NCBI GenBank assembly: GCA_003315675.1
Contig: NIZU01000097.1
Span: forward strand, 1-28,006
DNA length: 28,006 nt
Source of the DNA: Methanocorpusculum sp. MCE
GTDB lineage: Archaea; Halobacteriota; Methanomicrobia; Methanomicrobiales; Methanocorpusculaceae
Reading direction: 5' to 3'
The notes beneath the pieces are model-generated. The model ran no database searches and was not told the origin of the DNA. It saw only the letters and a program-made list of their open reading frames with translations. Positions 6,867-14,584 of the stretch are shown here, piece by piece; the first letter of the stretch is position 1; the number at the start of each line of letters is the position of its first letter. The translations under genes were made by a program, and so were the position numbers.

Positions 6867-7802
6867 TCAGAACACTTCACACCCTTCATCGGAGGGAAGA
6901 TTGAGCTCCTCGCCGGAGTATGCGTTCACTTCCACGATGTCCTTCTTTCCTCGTACCTGCCATACCGGGACATATACCTTCTTGAAGACTAGGTCGATGT
7001 TCTCATCGCTTGGCCGGAAGTCCTTCTCCTCGGCAAAGATTGCATCTCCTGCGGTGGTCTTGATCCTGACTCTTCTGGTGAGTTTCTTGATCAGATCACA
7101 TCTGATCCGCTCTTTTGCCTGATCCAGACTGGTAACCGGGGGCATGACCTCTGCCTCCTGCGGGAGCTCTGCCTCCTGCGGAACGACATCGCCGAACTGT
7201 CCCGGGAGATCGTTGATCGCATTGATCCAGCCCGACCCTTCATCGTCGAAGGAGACGCTTTTTCCTTTGTAGGTTGCCTCTCCGCCGCTTTTGTAGTGGT
7301 AATACCAGTAAGGGATCATACGCAGAACGGTCGTTCCCTGCTGACGGGCAACACGCATTGCCTCCTGTCCTGAGATTCTGACCGGAAGAACAAGATCGTA
7401 TCCGATCTGCGGCTGACGGGTCCCGACATTCGTATATGCGTAGCTTGGCGCTCCGACGATGTCGAACGGAAGGTTCCAGATGCGTGCAGCAGCTGCATCT
7501 CCTATGTATTTGATGAGCTTCTCCTTTGACCAGAGGTCGGATTCCTTTGGCTGGAAGTATGAACTGCCGGTAAAAATGATCTTGTCGCAGCGGACTTTAG
7601 TTCCGTCGAGATTTATCGTGTAGGGGGTCATGTCAAAGCGCTGAAGAAGATTTATGTCGTCAGAACACATGACCAGGATGCATTTCGCACCCCGCACTGC
7701 CGAGAGATTGAACGGCCCCTCTTCAATCCCACAGTCATATCCTGCGGTTTCAAGAACACGCCGTATCTCGGTCACCGCATGTGTGTGAATAAGTTCACCC
7801 AT
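6867..7802 (-). CDS. Conserved-looking hypothetical protein, two domains joined by a repeat linker
   Basis: A 311-aa soluble protein that I do not recognise. An N-terminal region of about 195 residues is mixed alpha/beta (CILVMCSDDINLLQRFD; later GYDLVLPVRISGQEAM and RMIPYWYYHYKSGG). A short acidic linker follows with two copies of PQEAE(L/V) in tandem (7150-7195), then a C-terminal domain rich in basic beta strands (KLTRRVRIKTTAGD) ending KKVYVPVWQVRGKK-VEVNAYSGEE. No signal peptide or membrane segment is seen. It lies 48 bp after nadE, with an A/T-rich stretch that may be a promoter, and almost touches the disulfide oxidoreductase, suggesting the two act together. No Shine-Dalgarno precedes the ATG. 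Confidence 0.8.
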   Translation of the reverse strand: MGELIHTHAVTEIRRVLETAGYDCGIEEGPFNLSAVRGAKCILVMCSDDINLLQRFDMTPYTINLDGTKVRCDKIIFTGSSYFQPKESDLWSKEKLIKYIGDAAAARIWNLPFDIVGAPSYAYTNVGTRQPQIGYDLVLPVRISGQEAMRVARQQGTTVLRMIPYWYYHYKSGGEATYKGKSVSFDDEGSGWINAINDLPGQFGDVVPQEAELPQEAEVMPPVTSLDQAKERIRCDLIKKLTRRVRIKTTAGDAIFAEEKDFRPSDENIDLVFKKVYVPVWQVRGKKDIVEVNAYSGEELNLPSDEGCEVF

Positions 7803-7850
7803 AGTTAATACCTATTGGTTCTTCATTCTCATAAAATCCGTTGTCTCGGC

Positions 7851-8606
7851 TTAGGTGAAGAGCCGGTTTGCCGCCGGGGCGCGTTTGTGTTTCGAGCATT
7901 GGATGAAACCGAGTGCCTTCTCCTCGTTTGGACTGCCAGGAACGCCGCCGTTCTTCTCCAGTTCGATCAGTGCTGCATCCAGATCGGCATAGCTCATACC
8001 CAGTTCTCCTTCGTCGCTCTGTCCCTCCCAGAAGCCTGCACTCGGAGCTTTTCTGATGATCGACTCGGGGACACCCAGTTCCTTTGCGAGAAGATACACA
8101 TCCATTTTCCAGAGATGGAGGAGCGGCTGGATGTCGGCTGCCGAGTCTCCCCACTTTGTAGAGTAGCCGATCATATACTCGGTTTTGTTCGAGGTTCCGC
8201 AGACGAGATACCTGCGGGCCGCGGCGATATTGTATAGTGCCGTCATTCTGAGGCGGGCAGCGATGTTTCCCCTGAGGACCGGAGTGTCGGTGATATAGTG
8301 GGCTGCAAGGAACGCGGATCTGACATTTTCCAGAGGAACCGTGATCAGTTCGACGCCCAGGCCGCGGCAGAGCTCTTCTGCATCCTCGTGATCCTGCGGA
8401 TTATTGGACGAGACCGGCATATTCACGCACAGCACCCGTTCGGGTGAGAGAGCTTTACAACAGAGCGAGCAGGCGACCGCCGAATCTATCCCACCGGAGA
8501 TGCCGATGACCACTCCTCGGGCGTTTGCCTCCCAGACGGTCTGTCTGATGAGGTCTTTGGTTTTGACGATCTCGCATCCGATACATTCACAGGTTACTTC
8601 GGTCAT
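7851..8606 (-). CDS. nadE: NH3-dependent NAD+ synthetase
   Basis: A 251-aa N-type ATP-pyrophosphatase that adenylates and amidates nicotinic acid adenine dinucleotide to NAD+ using ammonia. The P-loop GISGGIDSA is at residues 35-43. GTSNKTEYMIGYSTKWGDSAADIQPL and KAPSAGFWEGQSDEGELGMSYADLD are the substrate-binding signatures of NadE. There is no nitrilase-type glutaminase domain, so free ammonia is the expected donor. An N-terminal cysteine cluster (C6-x-C8-x2-C11) is unusual for the family. The ATG overlaps the stop of the PP-loop-less upstream gene by 4 bp (ATGA). Confidence 0.95.
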   Translation of the reverse strand: MTEVTCECIGCEIVKTKDLIRQTVWEANARGVVIGISGGIDSAVACSLCCKALSPERVLCVNMPVSSNNPQDHEDAEELCRGLGVELITVPLENVRSAFLAAHYITDTPVLRGNIAARLRMTALYNIAAARRYLVCGTSNKTEYMIGYSTKWGDSAADIQPLLHLWKMDVYLLAKELGVPESIIRKAPSAGFWEGQSDEGELGMSYADLDAALIELEKNGGVPGSPNEEKALGFIQCSKHKRAPAANRLFT

Positions 8607-9154
8607 ATCTCCTCCAATCTTAACGCATCACGAATATTTTTCAACGCATAGCGGGTGCCTGGATGTTCCGCAGTAAATGCCGAGAGAAACTCCGCAGCGT
8701 TTCCGCAGATCTTCGGCGCAGGCCCCCGGTATCCGTGCCGCTGTGCATACCAGAAAATCTCCTCTGCAGGAATCACCGAAAACGGTGCGATCCATCCTTT
8801 GCCGGAATCGATCAGAAGGTCCTGGATTCCGGCACAGACGGATTCCAGCACGAAGAGTGCGGTATCGTCCAGCGTTGCCGGTTCAAGAATCACGTCGGCA
8901 TCTTTAGGGTCTTTTACGAAGAGCAGATCGGTCCGGGCCGAAAGCATGTCGGCCAGAAAGATCCGCAGGGCAAAACTGCGGAAAGTTTGGTCTTCTTCAA
9001 CAAAGAGGCGTGTTCCTGAGGGAAAACCTCCCCTGTGCCTGATCTCTTTCTTTGCCTTTGCCGCTATGTCAGCTGCAGCGTGGAGTTCGCAGAGAGATAG
9101 ACCGGAGTACGGCTGGGTTATGACCGCCTCTCTGCTGCACCGGCTGCATTTCAT
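8603..9154 (-). CDS. TtuA/NcsA-like protein lacking the PP-loop
   Basis: A 183-aa protein that opens with the zinc-finger arrangement of the TtuA/NcsA (Ctu1) tRNA-thiolation family: MKCSRCSREAV, QPYSG and C22-x2-H25. It ends with a segment matching that family's C-terminal helices (IAPFSVIPAEEIFWYAQRHG, then HPGTRYALKNIRDAL). Between them the expected SGGKDS ATP-binding loop is replaced by GGFPSGTRLFVEEDQTF, and the catalytic cysteine motifs are not seen. It is also much shorter than the usual 300 residues. Catalysis is therefore unlikely; a scaffold or regulatory role is possible. Its 4-bp overlap with nadE, an intact PP-loop enzyme, suggests coupled expression. Homology is by visual motif match. 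Confidence 0.65.
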   Translation of the reverse strand: MKCSRCSREAVITQPYSGLSLCELHAAADIAAKAKKEIRHRGGFPSGTRLFVEEDQTFRSFALRIFLADMLSARTDLLFVKDPKDADVILEPATLDDTALFVLESVCAGIQDLLIDSGKGWIAPFSVIPAEEIFWYAQRHGYRGPAPKICGNAAEFLSAFTAEHPGTRYALKNIRDALRLEEI

Positions 9155-9241
9155 ACAAGAAGTATGGGTTCTTCAAAGATATGGATATTCCCGACAGAAG
9201 ATGGCAAAAATATATCTGAACATACCGTCAAAGAGGTTGGA

Positions 9242-9676
9242 ATGAAACTTTCCATCATTTTTCTTCTTGCTTTCTGTGTATGTACAGTGATTTCTACCGC
9301 AGGGTGTATTGATTCCGTGACGACATCCGGAACGCCGGTCCCGACTTCGACTACGCCTTCTGTCTCATATGATCCGGCTGCAGGTAACTGGACGGGTGTA
9401 TGGAATGATCAGAACGGAACCAAACAAACGACGATCACCTACACGATTGCGGTGGAAAATGCGACCGCGGGAAACGTTGCCTATGTGAAAAAGATAAAGG
9501 ACGGATTCTCGAGCAGTACTATTGAATACTCGATCTCTGCTGAAATCGTCAAATCAGGAAACGAATATTCCATGGATGCCCAATATCTTGGCATCTATCT
9601 TTTCTCGCTTACGGGAGATACCTCGGCAACGCTGCTGACTCCGGATGGAGTAACCGTTTCGATGACTAAAGTCTGA
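9242..9676 (+). CDS. Small predicted lipoprotein
   Basis: A 144-aa secreted protein. A basic residue and hydrophobic stretch (MKLSIIFLLAFCVC) lead to a lipobox ending TAGC with lipidation Cys22. A Thr/Ser/Pro-rich spacer follows, then a beta-rich domain with GNWTGVWNDQNGTKQTTI and a C-terminal LLTPDGVTVSMTK. The domain looks like a small beta-barrel or lipocalin-like fold, as in extracytoplasmic proteins with a W-x-G-x-W pattern; the ligand is unknown. The ATG is preceded by GAGGT. The gene is divergent from the nadE operon across an 87-bp A/T-rich gap that has TATA-like sequence (aaaaatatatct). Confidence 0.75.
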   Translation: MKLSIIFLLAFCVCTVISTAGCIDSVTTSGTPVPTSTTPSVSYDPAAGNWTGVWNDQNGTKQTTITYTIAVENATAGNVAYVKKIKDGFSSSTIEYSISAEIVKSGNEYSMDAQYLGIYLFSLTGDTSATLLTPDGVTVSMTKV

Positions 9677-9700
9677 GAGAGTTACTCGATTCTTTTCTCA

Positions 9701-9715
9701 TTTTTTTGAAAAAAA
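9701..9715. terminator. Bidirectional T-run terminator
   Basis: Seven T, one G and seven A form a palindromic tract between the convergent lipoprotein gene (stop 9676) and trmI (stop 9722). It offers an oligo-T signal on both strands. Confidence 0.5.
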
Positions 9716-9721
9716 GTATTT

Positions 9722-10456
9722 TCAGAGTTTCCGGCAGACCGTCAGGTAGCCGGTGTGCGAGACGCGTGTCGATGGTCTCGTTCCCCGTTTGCTTCGGGTG
9801 AGTTCCCTTTCCATGCACTCAAAGGTCAGGACATCCTCCTCGCGGAAGAGCTCCCGGGTTGTATCCATAACACAGAACGTTTGCTCCAGAAACGGCGTGT
9901 AGGTCGCGAAGTATCCGCCGATCTTCAGCAGGGAATAGGCGTGCCTGACATGTTCGGGCTGGATCTGCATATCCAGATGCACAATGTCGTAGGGTCCGTC
10001 TGCGACCTCCAGAACATCGCAGGCCCGGCACTCGACGTTGTCGAGCCCGGCATCCCGGATGTTCCCTTCCGCTATTTTGGAAAACTCGGGCCGTGCTTCG
10101 CAGGTGACGACCGAGCCCGCACATCCGCCGAAGAAGATGGGCGCGATCCCCGATCCGGTTCCGGCATCCAGCACACGGTCACGCCTGCACATTCCCGTGT
10201 AGGCCATGACCATGCCGATGTCTTTTGGCATCATGGGAGCGCCGGTCCGTTTTCCGTGCGAGAAAAAGTCCGTTGCTTTCGGGACGAAGACGTGGAACGG
10301 TTTACCCAGATGGGTCAGGATCACGTCTCCGCTCTCAAGACCCGCGGCTTCTGTTAGATCAATCATCCCAAGATCCGTCGAGAGTTTTCCCTCGTCGGCC
10401 TTAACATAATACTCGCGTCCGTTTCCGCGGACGATGATTCTGTTTGGTCCGATCAT
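9722..10456 (-). CDS. trmI: tRNA (adenine-N1)-methyltransferase
   Basis: A 244-aa SAM-dependent methyltransferase of the archaeal TrmI family, which methylates A57/A58 in the T-loop of tRNA. Residues 1-65 form the small beta N-terminal domain (TEAAGLESGDVILTHLGKPF). MPKDIGMVMAYTGM is the family-specific entry to the Rossmann fold. Motif I is VLDAGTGSG at 95-103, and LDMQIQPEHVRHAYSLLKIGG carries motif IV/V. The C-terminus has the conserved RPSTRVSHTGYL. The chosen ATG overlaps the NAC stop by 4 bp (ATGA); the longer open frame to 10699 only reads through NAC in another phase. Confidence 0.9.
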   Translation of the reverse strand: MIGPNRIIVRGNGREYYVKADEGKLSTDLGMIDLTEAAGLESGDVILTHLGKPFHVFVPKATDFFSHGKRTGAPMMPKDIGMVMAYTGMCRRDRVLDAGTGSGIAPIFFGGCAGSVVTCEARPEFSKIAEGNIRDAGLDNVECRACDVLEVADGPYDIVHLDMQIQPEHVRHAYSLLKIGGYFATYTPFLEQTFCVMDTTRELFREEDVLTFECMERELTRSKRGTRPSTRVSHTGYLTVCRKL

Positions 10457-10794
10457 ACAGCGGTAAGTTTTAAAATTGCCTCGGCAATGTCCCCTTTGCA
10501 CTCGATGAGAGCGGCGCGGGCTGCGTCCGGCGAGACGGAGGTCTGCGAGGCAACAAGCTCCACATCCGACTCGGGGATCTCGACTGCGGCGGCCTCTTCG
10601 AAGTGAACATCGCCCGTAAGCTGGTAAGAGGTCTGCCCCTGCATCGTGATGCCGACAACCTGGGCATTTTCGAAGACGTAATTTCCGTTCGGGGTGCACA
10701 CGACGACTTTGGTCACGCCCTCGATCTCGTCCATCTTCATGCCCATCTTCTTCATCGCTGCTTTCATCTGTTTGGTATTTACTCCTGGCATCAT
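10453..10794 (-). CDS. nac: Nascent polypeptide-associated complex protein (archaeal NAC)
   Basis: A 113-aa ribosome-associated chaperone of the alpha-NAC type. The N-terminus MKKMGMKMDEIEGVTKVVV leads into the beta-barrel NAC domain (NYVFENAQVVGITMQGQTSYQLTG), and the last 40 residues form a UBA domain (VELVASQTSVSPDAARAAL-GDIAEAILKL). In archaea it works as a homodimer at the tunnel exit. The start overlaps the PUA stop (ATGATG), and either of two adjacent ATGs could be used. The stop overlaps trmI by 4 bp. Confidence 0.92.
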   Translation of the reverse strand: MMPGVNTKQMKAAMKKMGMKMDEIEGVTKVVVCTPNGNYVFENAQVVGITMQGQTSYQLTGDVHFEEAAAVEIPESDVELVASQTSVSPDAARAALIECKGDIAEAILKLTAV

Positions 10795-11285
10795 TTTTTG
10801 TTCCTTCCTTGTCTAACTTTTACTGCTGTTCCATAATTAAATCCGATCATTTCGCTTCCGGAGAGCACTGCCATGCCGGTGGCGATCAGATTGTCCGATT
10901 CATCGACGACAAACACCTCGTCTTCTGCGTGAATATTGGGGTCGCTTGAAATTACGTGTTTTGCCATGGCATTTTTGCCGTCGGCAACAAAAGGCACCGC
11001 CTCTTCCATGATCACGACACGGTTTGCAGTGGCCGGGAGAAATGCATGCAGGGCGCTCGCTCCGGGATACCCGAGCGTAAACCTTCCATCATTTGCCCGA
11101 ACGGTGACCAGCCTGTCCTTTGCCAGGCTCACGTACCGTACCCTTTTTGTGGTTGAGTACGAGAACGTGACCTGATCCGGGAACAGAGCTTCTCCTGCCC
11201 CGCGCCCGAACTGGAAGTCAGCGATCCTTCGGACCCGCTGTAAGCTGCCCTTTGATAAGCTCGTTAACTCTTCTGGTGAAATCAT
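10791..11285 (-). CDS. PUA-domain protein
   Basis: A 164-aa protein with a C-terminal PUA RNA-binding domain (NAMAKHVISSDPNIHAEDEVFVVDE, then IATGMAVLSGSEMIGFNYGTAVKVR) and an N-terminal part beginning RVRRIADFQFGRGAGEALFPD. This resembles stand-alone archaeal relatives of the C-terminal region of archaeosine tRNA-guanine transglycosylase. Substrate is probably tRNA or rRNA; no catalytic motif is seen. The chosen start MISPEEL overlaps the RecJ-like gene by 68 bp; a start at 11321 would overlap more. It is coupled by ATGA to NAC, in a run joining DNA repair, RNA modification and nascent-chain handling. Confidence 0.8.
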   Translation of the reverse strand: MISPEELTSLSKGSLQRVRRIADFQFGRGAGEALFPDQVTFSYSTTKRVRYVSLAKDRLVTVRANDGRFTLGYPGASALHAFLPATANRVVIMEEAVPFVADGKNAMAKHVISSDPNIHAEDEVFVVDESDNLIATGMAVLSGSEMIGFNYGTAVKVRQGRNKK

Positions 11286-12615
11286 TCTCGCATCCTTTGG
11301 GGATATATGCGCCGGCTGCAATATTATGCCCTCCGCCTGCGCCCCCCACCTCGGCGGCTGCCGTGACCAGGGCCTCCTGCAGATCGACCCCTCTGTGCAG
11401 GACCTTTTCGTAGGTCCGCATCGAGACTTTGACGAGGTCGGGTTCGTCCGTGACGCTGCACATTACAAGGATCGGCTTATTGGTGTCGAGTTTTGAAAGA
11501 GCCATGCCTGCTCCGATCCCGACGATCGTATCGGGATACTTGTCTCCGGTATGGATTACCTGTATGAATCCGATATCCTCTACACCCGTTTCAATAATGT
11601 ACTCGCAGAGTTCCCGGATGATTGACCGGTGGTGTCTGAGCATATGTTCGGCTTCCCGGTACTTCTGTCCCCGGTCGCCGAAACAGACCGCCTCGCCGAT
11701 CTTCGGCTTGGTCCAGCGCCCGCAGGCGTTCAGCATCGTGGCATACTCGGAGGCGTTTCGAAGCGGCGTCTTTTCCATCTCGTCCGGGAAAAAGTAGAGT
11801 TCGGCAACAAGCCCGTTCGGCGATTCCCCGTTTGCGATCATCTGCTCGGCGAGAGTGCTCGTCAGCATTTTTTCTTCTTCGGGAGACAGTTCCTCCCAGA
11901 GCCGTTGATCTGAAGGGAACTCATAGATCCCGGTCCTGCAGAGGAGGGCGGCCACCTCGCCCGGTTTGCCGGAGATGCCGGGGATCTGGGGGTCGTCGGC
12001 GTTTGAGAGACAGATGTGCAGCGGTCGTGTCGAGAGGCCGTAGCAATTCAACCCGCGGCTGGTTCTGATCTGTCCAAAATCGGCCCCGTCTTCTGCGATC
12101 CATCTGGCAACGCCGACGAGTCCGCGGTTTTCTCTCGCCATCATATCGCCGACGTTTCCAACAACGGAAAGCTTTGCAAGATCCTTGTTTGTCGGGTCGA
12201 GCTTTCTTGCGACGAGATAGGCAATGCCCGCAGCACTGCATTTTGCGTATTCCTCGCCGTAAAACTGGGAGTTGACCTGGAAGTATTCGGTCCCGCCGGG
12301 TGCCGGCTGGCTTATATGGTGGTCAAGGATGAGGACCTTATCTGTCGGGATTCCAGCTTCTTCCAGAAGATTCTGCTGTCCCCCGCCGAGATCGGTGATG
12401 ATTTTCAGCGTGTCGTCATCCGGGATGTGCTTCATGGTCCTCGGCTCGAGCTGGCGGACGAAGACCGGGTTTACCGGGATTTCCAAGCGGGAGACTGCCT
12501 GCGAGATGATCGCTTCGCTGGTGATCCCGTCGGCGTCGATATGGGAAATGAGGGTCGCGGCGTTCGCTTCCCGGATCATCTCTGCGGCACGGCTGACATC
12601 TTCAACGAATCCCAT
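11218..12615 (-). CDS. RecJ-like single-strand nuclease (DHH/DHHA1 phosphoesterase)
   Basis: A 465-aa metal-dependent DHH-family phosphoesterase. The motifs are HIDADG (25-30), ITDLGGG with D75, LDHH (97-100) and VVGNVGD (151-157), all in canonical order. The C-terminal DHHA1 domain ends GGAGGGHNIAAGAYIPKG, the substrate-binding glycine-rich loop. Archaeal members are RecJ/Cdc45-related exonucleases, one of which (GAN) binds the GINS replication complex. GGA immediately precedes the ATG. It heads the RecJ-PUA-NAC-TrmI run and is divergent from the NAD(P)HX repair gene. Confidence 0.9.
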   Translation of the reverse strand: MGFVEDVSRAAEMIREANAATLISHIDADGITSEAIISQAVSRLEIPVNPVFVRQLEPRTMKHIPDDDTLKIITDLGGGQQNLLEEAGIPTDKVLILDHHISQPAPGGTEYFQVNSQFYGEEYAKCSAAGIAYLVARKLDPTNKDLAKLSVVGNVGDMMARENRGLVGVARWIAEDGADFGQIRTSRGLNCYGLSTRPLHICLSNADDPQIPGISGKPGEVAALLCRTGIYEFPSDQRLWEELSPEEEKMLTSTLAEQMIANGESPNGLVAELYFFPDEMEKTPLRNASEYATMLNACGRWTKPKIGEAVCFGDRGQKYREAEHMLRHHRSIIRELCEYIIETGVEDIGFIQVIHTGDKYPDTIVGIGAGMALSKLDTNKPILVMCSVTDEPDLVKVSMRTYEKVLHRGVDLQEALVTAAAEVGGAGGGHNIAAGAYIPKGCENDFTRRVNELIKGQLTAGPKDR

Positions 12616-12676
12616 TCCTTATCTGATGGGATGTATCCGGGGAAAAATCATTACCCGGGCAGACACACTATCATAT

Positions 12677-14053
12677 ATGATGCGGGATCTGGTCCAGTTC
12701 GAGTTGTCCGGCGTTGTTTCGCCGGAGACGATGCGGGTTGTTGATAATAACGCGGATGATTACGGAATCTCCGCGGCCGAGCGCATGGAAAGCGCCGGGT
12801 GTGTCCTCGCCGCCGCCGTTCGATCCGAGTGCCCAGCGTCCGTTCTGATTCTCTGCGGAACGGGAAACAACGGAGGGGACGGTTTCGTCTGCGCTCGTCA
12901 TCTGGCAAAGGAGTGTTCGGTAAAGGTGATCTTCACCGGTGAGCCGAAGACGCCTGAGGCACGGGCGGCTTTTTCCGCTCTGGATGGCTGCCCTGTTGAA
13001 CTCACTACCTCCTGGTCGCCCGATGATTTTTCCGCCGACGTTATTGTGGACGCCCTTCTTGGAACCGGTGCAGCTCTGCCGCTGAGAGAGCCGTATGCCT
13101 CTCTCGTGGAGCTGATGAACGCGGCAAAAGGTCGGGTCATTGCCTGCGATATGCCCACACCCGGAGCGCGGGCGGACCGCGTGATCGCTTTCCATCTGGC
13201 AAAGACACAAGGCGCCGAAGTGTACAGTATCGGGATTCCGTTCGGCGCCGAAGTTTTCTGCGGGAAGGGGGATCTTCTTTCCGTTCCGGAAAAGCCGGCC
13301 GGGGCACACAAGGGATGGGCGGGCTACGTTCTGGTGATCGGCGGAGGTCCGTATCAGGGTGCGCCGTTCCTTGCAGGGACCGCCGCCCTTCGTTCGGGCG
13401 CGGATGTCGTCCGCGTAGCGGCTCCTGTTGACGGATTTATGCCGGATCTGATCCTCGAGAGACTGCCGGGAGACAAAGTGGGCAAAGAGCATCTGACCCG
13501 TCTGCTTGCTTTGGCAGAGAACGCGGATGTGGTCATCACCGGCCCCGGGCTCGGCGCCGATCCGGAAAGTCTCGAGGTGGCTGCGCAGGTGGTCTCCGCC
13601 GCGAAACGTGCAGTGGTGGACGCGGATCTCCTGCGTAATCCTCTGCCGAAAGCACGGGAGCAGACGGTCTACACGCCGCATGCGGGAGAGTTTGCCCGCG
13701 TCTTCTGTCCTGTGCCGGAAAAACTTGCGGAACGGGGGATCCTCGTCCGTGAAGCGGCGAAGCGTGCCGGCGGAACGGTCATCCTGAAGGGCGCGGTTGA
13801 TGTGATCTCGGACGGTTCCCGGGTGAAGTTCAACCAGTCCGGCGCTCCGTGCATGACCACGGGCGGTACCGGCGATGTTCTCTCAGGCGTCTGCGGCGGG
13901 CTTCTTGCCAGGATGAATGCTTTCGAGGCCGCCTGCGCCGCGGTGCATGCCGCGGGGTTGGCCGGGGAACTGGCTGATGAAGACACCGGGGACGGTTTAA
14001 TCGCAAGCGATTTACTGCGGCACCTTGCATACATAGTGTATAAGGAGAAATGA
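12677..14053 (+). CDS. nnr: Bifunctional NAD(P)HX epimerase / ADP-dependent NAD(P)HX dehydratase
   Basis: A 458-aa two-domain repair enzyme. Residues 1 to about 205 are the YjeF-N epimerase (SPETMRVVDNNADDYGI, CGTGNNGGDGF at 60-70, DALLGTG). The rest is the ribokinase-like carbohydrate-kinase/dehydratase domain (VLVIGGGPYQGAPFLAG, YTPHAGEFARVF, TTGGTGDVLSGVCGGLLA). Together they repair hydrated NADH and NADPH. In the epimerase domain the usual DIPSGL stretch is shortened to DMPTPGARAD. The ATG at 12677 (or the next codon) fits the family N-terminus; the open frame reaching back to 12272 is antisense to the RecJ-like gene and rejected. moaC follows one base after the stop. Divergence from RecJ leaves only 61 bp for both promoters. 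Confidence 0.92.
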   Translation: MMRDLVQFELSGVVSPETMRVVDNNADDYGISAAERMESAGCVLAAAVRSECPASVLILCGTGNNGGDGFVCARHLAKECSVKVIFTGEPKTPEARAAFSALDGCPVELTTSWSPDDFSADVIVDALLGTGAALPLREPYASLVELMNAAKGRVIACDMPTPGARADRVIAFHLAKTQGAEVYSIGIPFGAEVFCGKGDLLSVPEKPAGAHKGWAGYVLVIGGGPYQGAPFLAGTAALRSGADVVRVAAPVDGFMPDLILERLPGDKVGKEHLTRLLALAENADVVITGPGLGADPESLEVAAQVVSAAKRAVVDADLLRNPLPKAREQTVYTPHAGEFARVFCPVPEKLAERGILVREAAKRAGGTVILKGAVDVISDGSRVKFNQSGAPCMTTGGTGDVLSGVCGGLLARMNAFEAACAAVHAAGLAGELADEDTGDGLIASDLLRHLAYIVYKEK

Positions 14054-14054
14054 G

Positions 14055-14531
14055 ATGCCGATTTTTACTCATCTGAATGAAAATAACGAAGTCCACATGG
14101 TGGATGTGACGCCAAAACCCGATGTATCCCGTGAAGCGACCGCAAAAGGGAGGATCTACCTGCGGCACGAGACGCTTGCGGCGATTGCCGAAGGGCGCGT
14201 CCTGAAAGGAAATGTTCTTGCGACCGCCCAGGTGGCTGGGACGCTTGCGGTTAAACAGACATGGGCATTGATTCCCATGTGCCATCCGCTGCCGGTCGGC
14301 GGGGTGACGATCTGGTTTGAACAGACGAGCGAGTACATCGAGGCGTTCTGCCGCGTGAAGACCTACGGGAAGACCGGTATCGAAATGGAGGCCCTGACAG
14401 GAGTCTCACTCGCACTTCTGACGATCTGGGATATGGTCAAGTCAGCGGAGAAGGATGAGGCCGGCCAGTATCCGGTGACCCGTATCGACGGGATCTCCGT
14501 TATAGAGAAGAAAAAGGGCGTTCCGCAGTAA
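14055..14531 (+). CDS. moaC: Cyclic pyranopterin monophosphate synthase
   Basis: A 158-aa enzyme that rearranges the MoaA product into cyclic pyranopterin monophosphate, the first pterin of molybdopterin or tungstopterin synthesis. Needed for formylmethanofuran dehydrogenase, it is expected in methanogens. Signatures are MVDVTPKPDVSREATAKG, the active-site MCHPLPVGG, GKTGIEMEALTGVS and IWDMVKSAEKDE. It matches the usual length. The start lies one base past the nnr stop, so the pair is probably a two-gene unit; no functional link is known. Confidence 0.95.
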   Translation: MPIFTHLNENNEVHMVDVTPKPDVSREATAKGRIYLRHETLAAIAEGRVLKGNVLATAQVAGTLAVKQTWALIPMCHPLPVGGVTIWFEQTSEYIEAFCRVKTYGKTGIEMEALTGVSLALLTIWDMVKSAEKDEAGQYPVTRIDGISVIEKKKGVPQ

Positions 14532-14556
14532 CGATCTCTTCGGTCATCACGGAGTA

Positions 14557-14564
14557 TTTATACA
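14557..14564 (+). promoter_or_regulatory. TATA box of the rpl15e superoperon
   Basis: TTTATACA, preceded by a purine-rich CGGAG that can serve as a BRE, lies about 110 bases before rpl15e. Initiation near 14585 would give a leader of roughly 85 nt. A second A/T-rich site (aataatatacc, near 14575) is possible. Confidence 0.55.
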
Positions 14565-14584
14565 ACATAGCCCCAATAATATAC

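Noticed and set aside
10457..10699. 81-residue N-terminal extension of TrmI
   Set aside because: Basic low-complexity translation of the NAC gene in another frame; the ATGA junction at 10453-10456 is the natural start.
12640..12663. CCGGG/CCCGG palindrome in the RecJ-nnr divergent gap
   Set aside because: Five-bp arms with a 12-bp A/T-rich loop are too weak to call an operator without comparison.
12272..12676. Upstream extension of the NAD(P)HX repair ORF
   Set aside because: It lies antisense to the RecJ-like gene, and the YjeF-N domain begins after ATG 12677.
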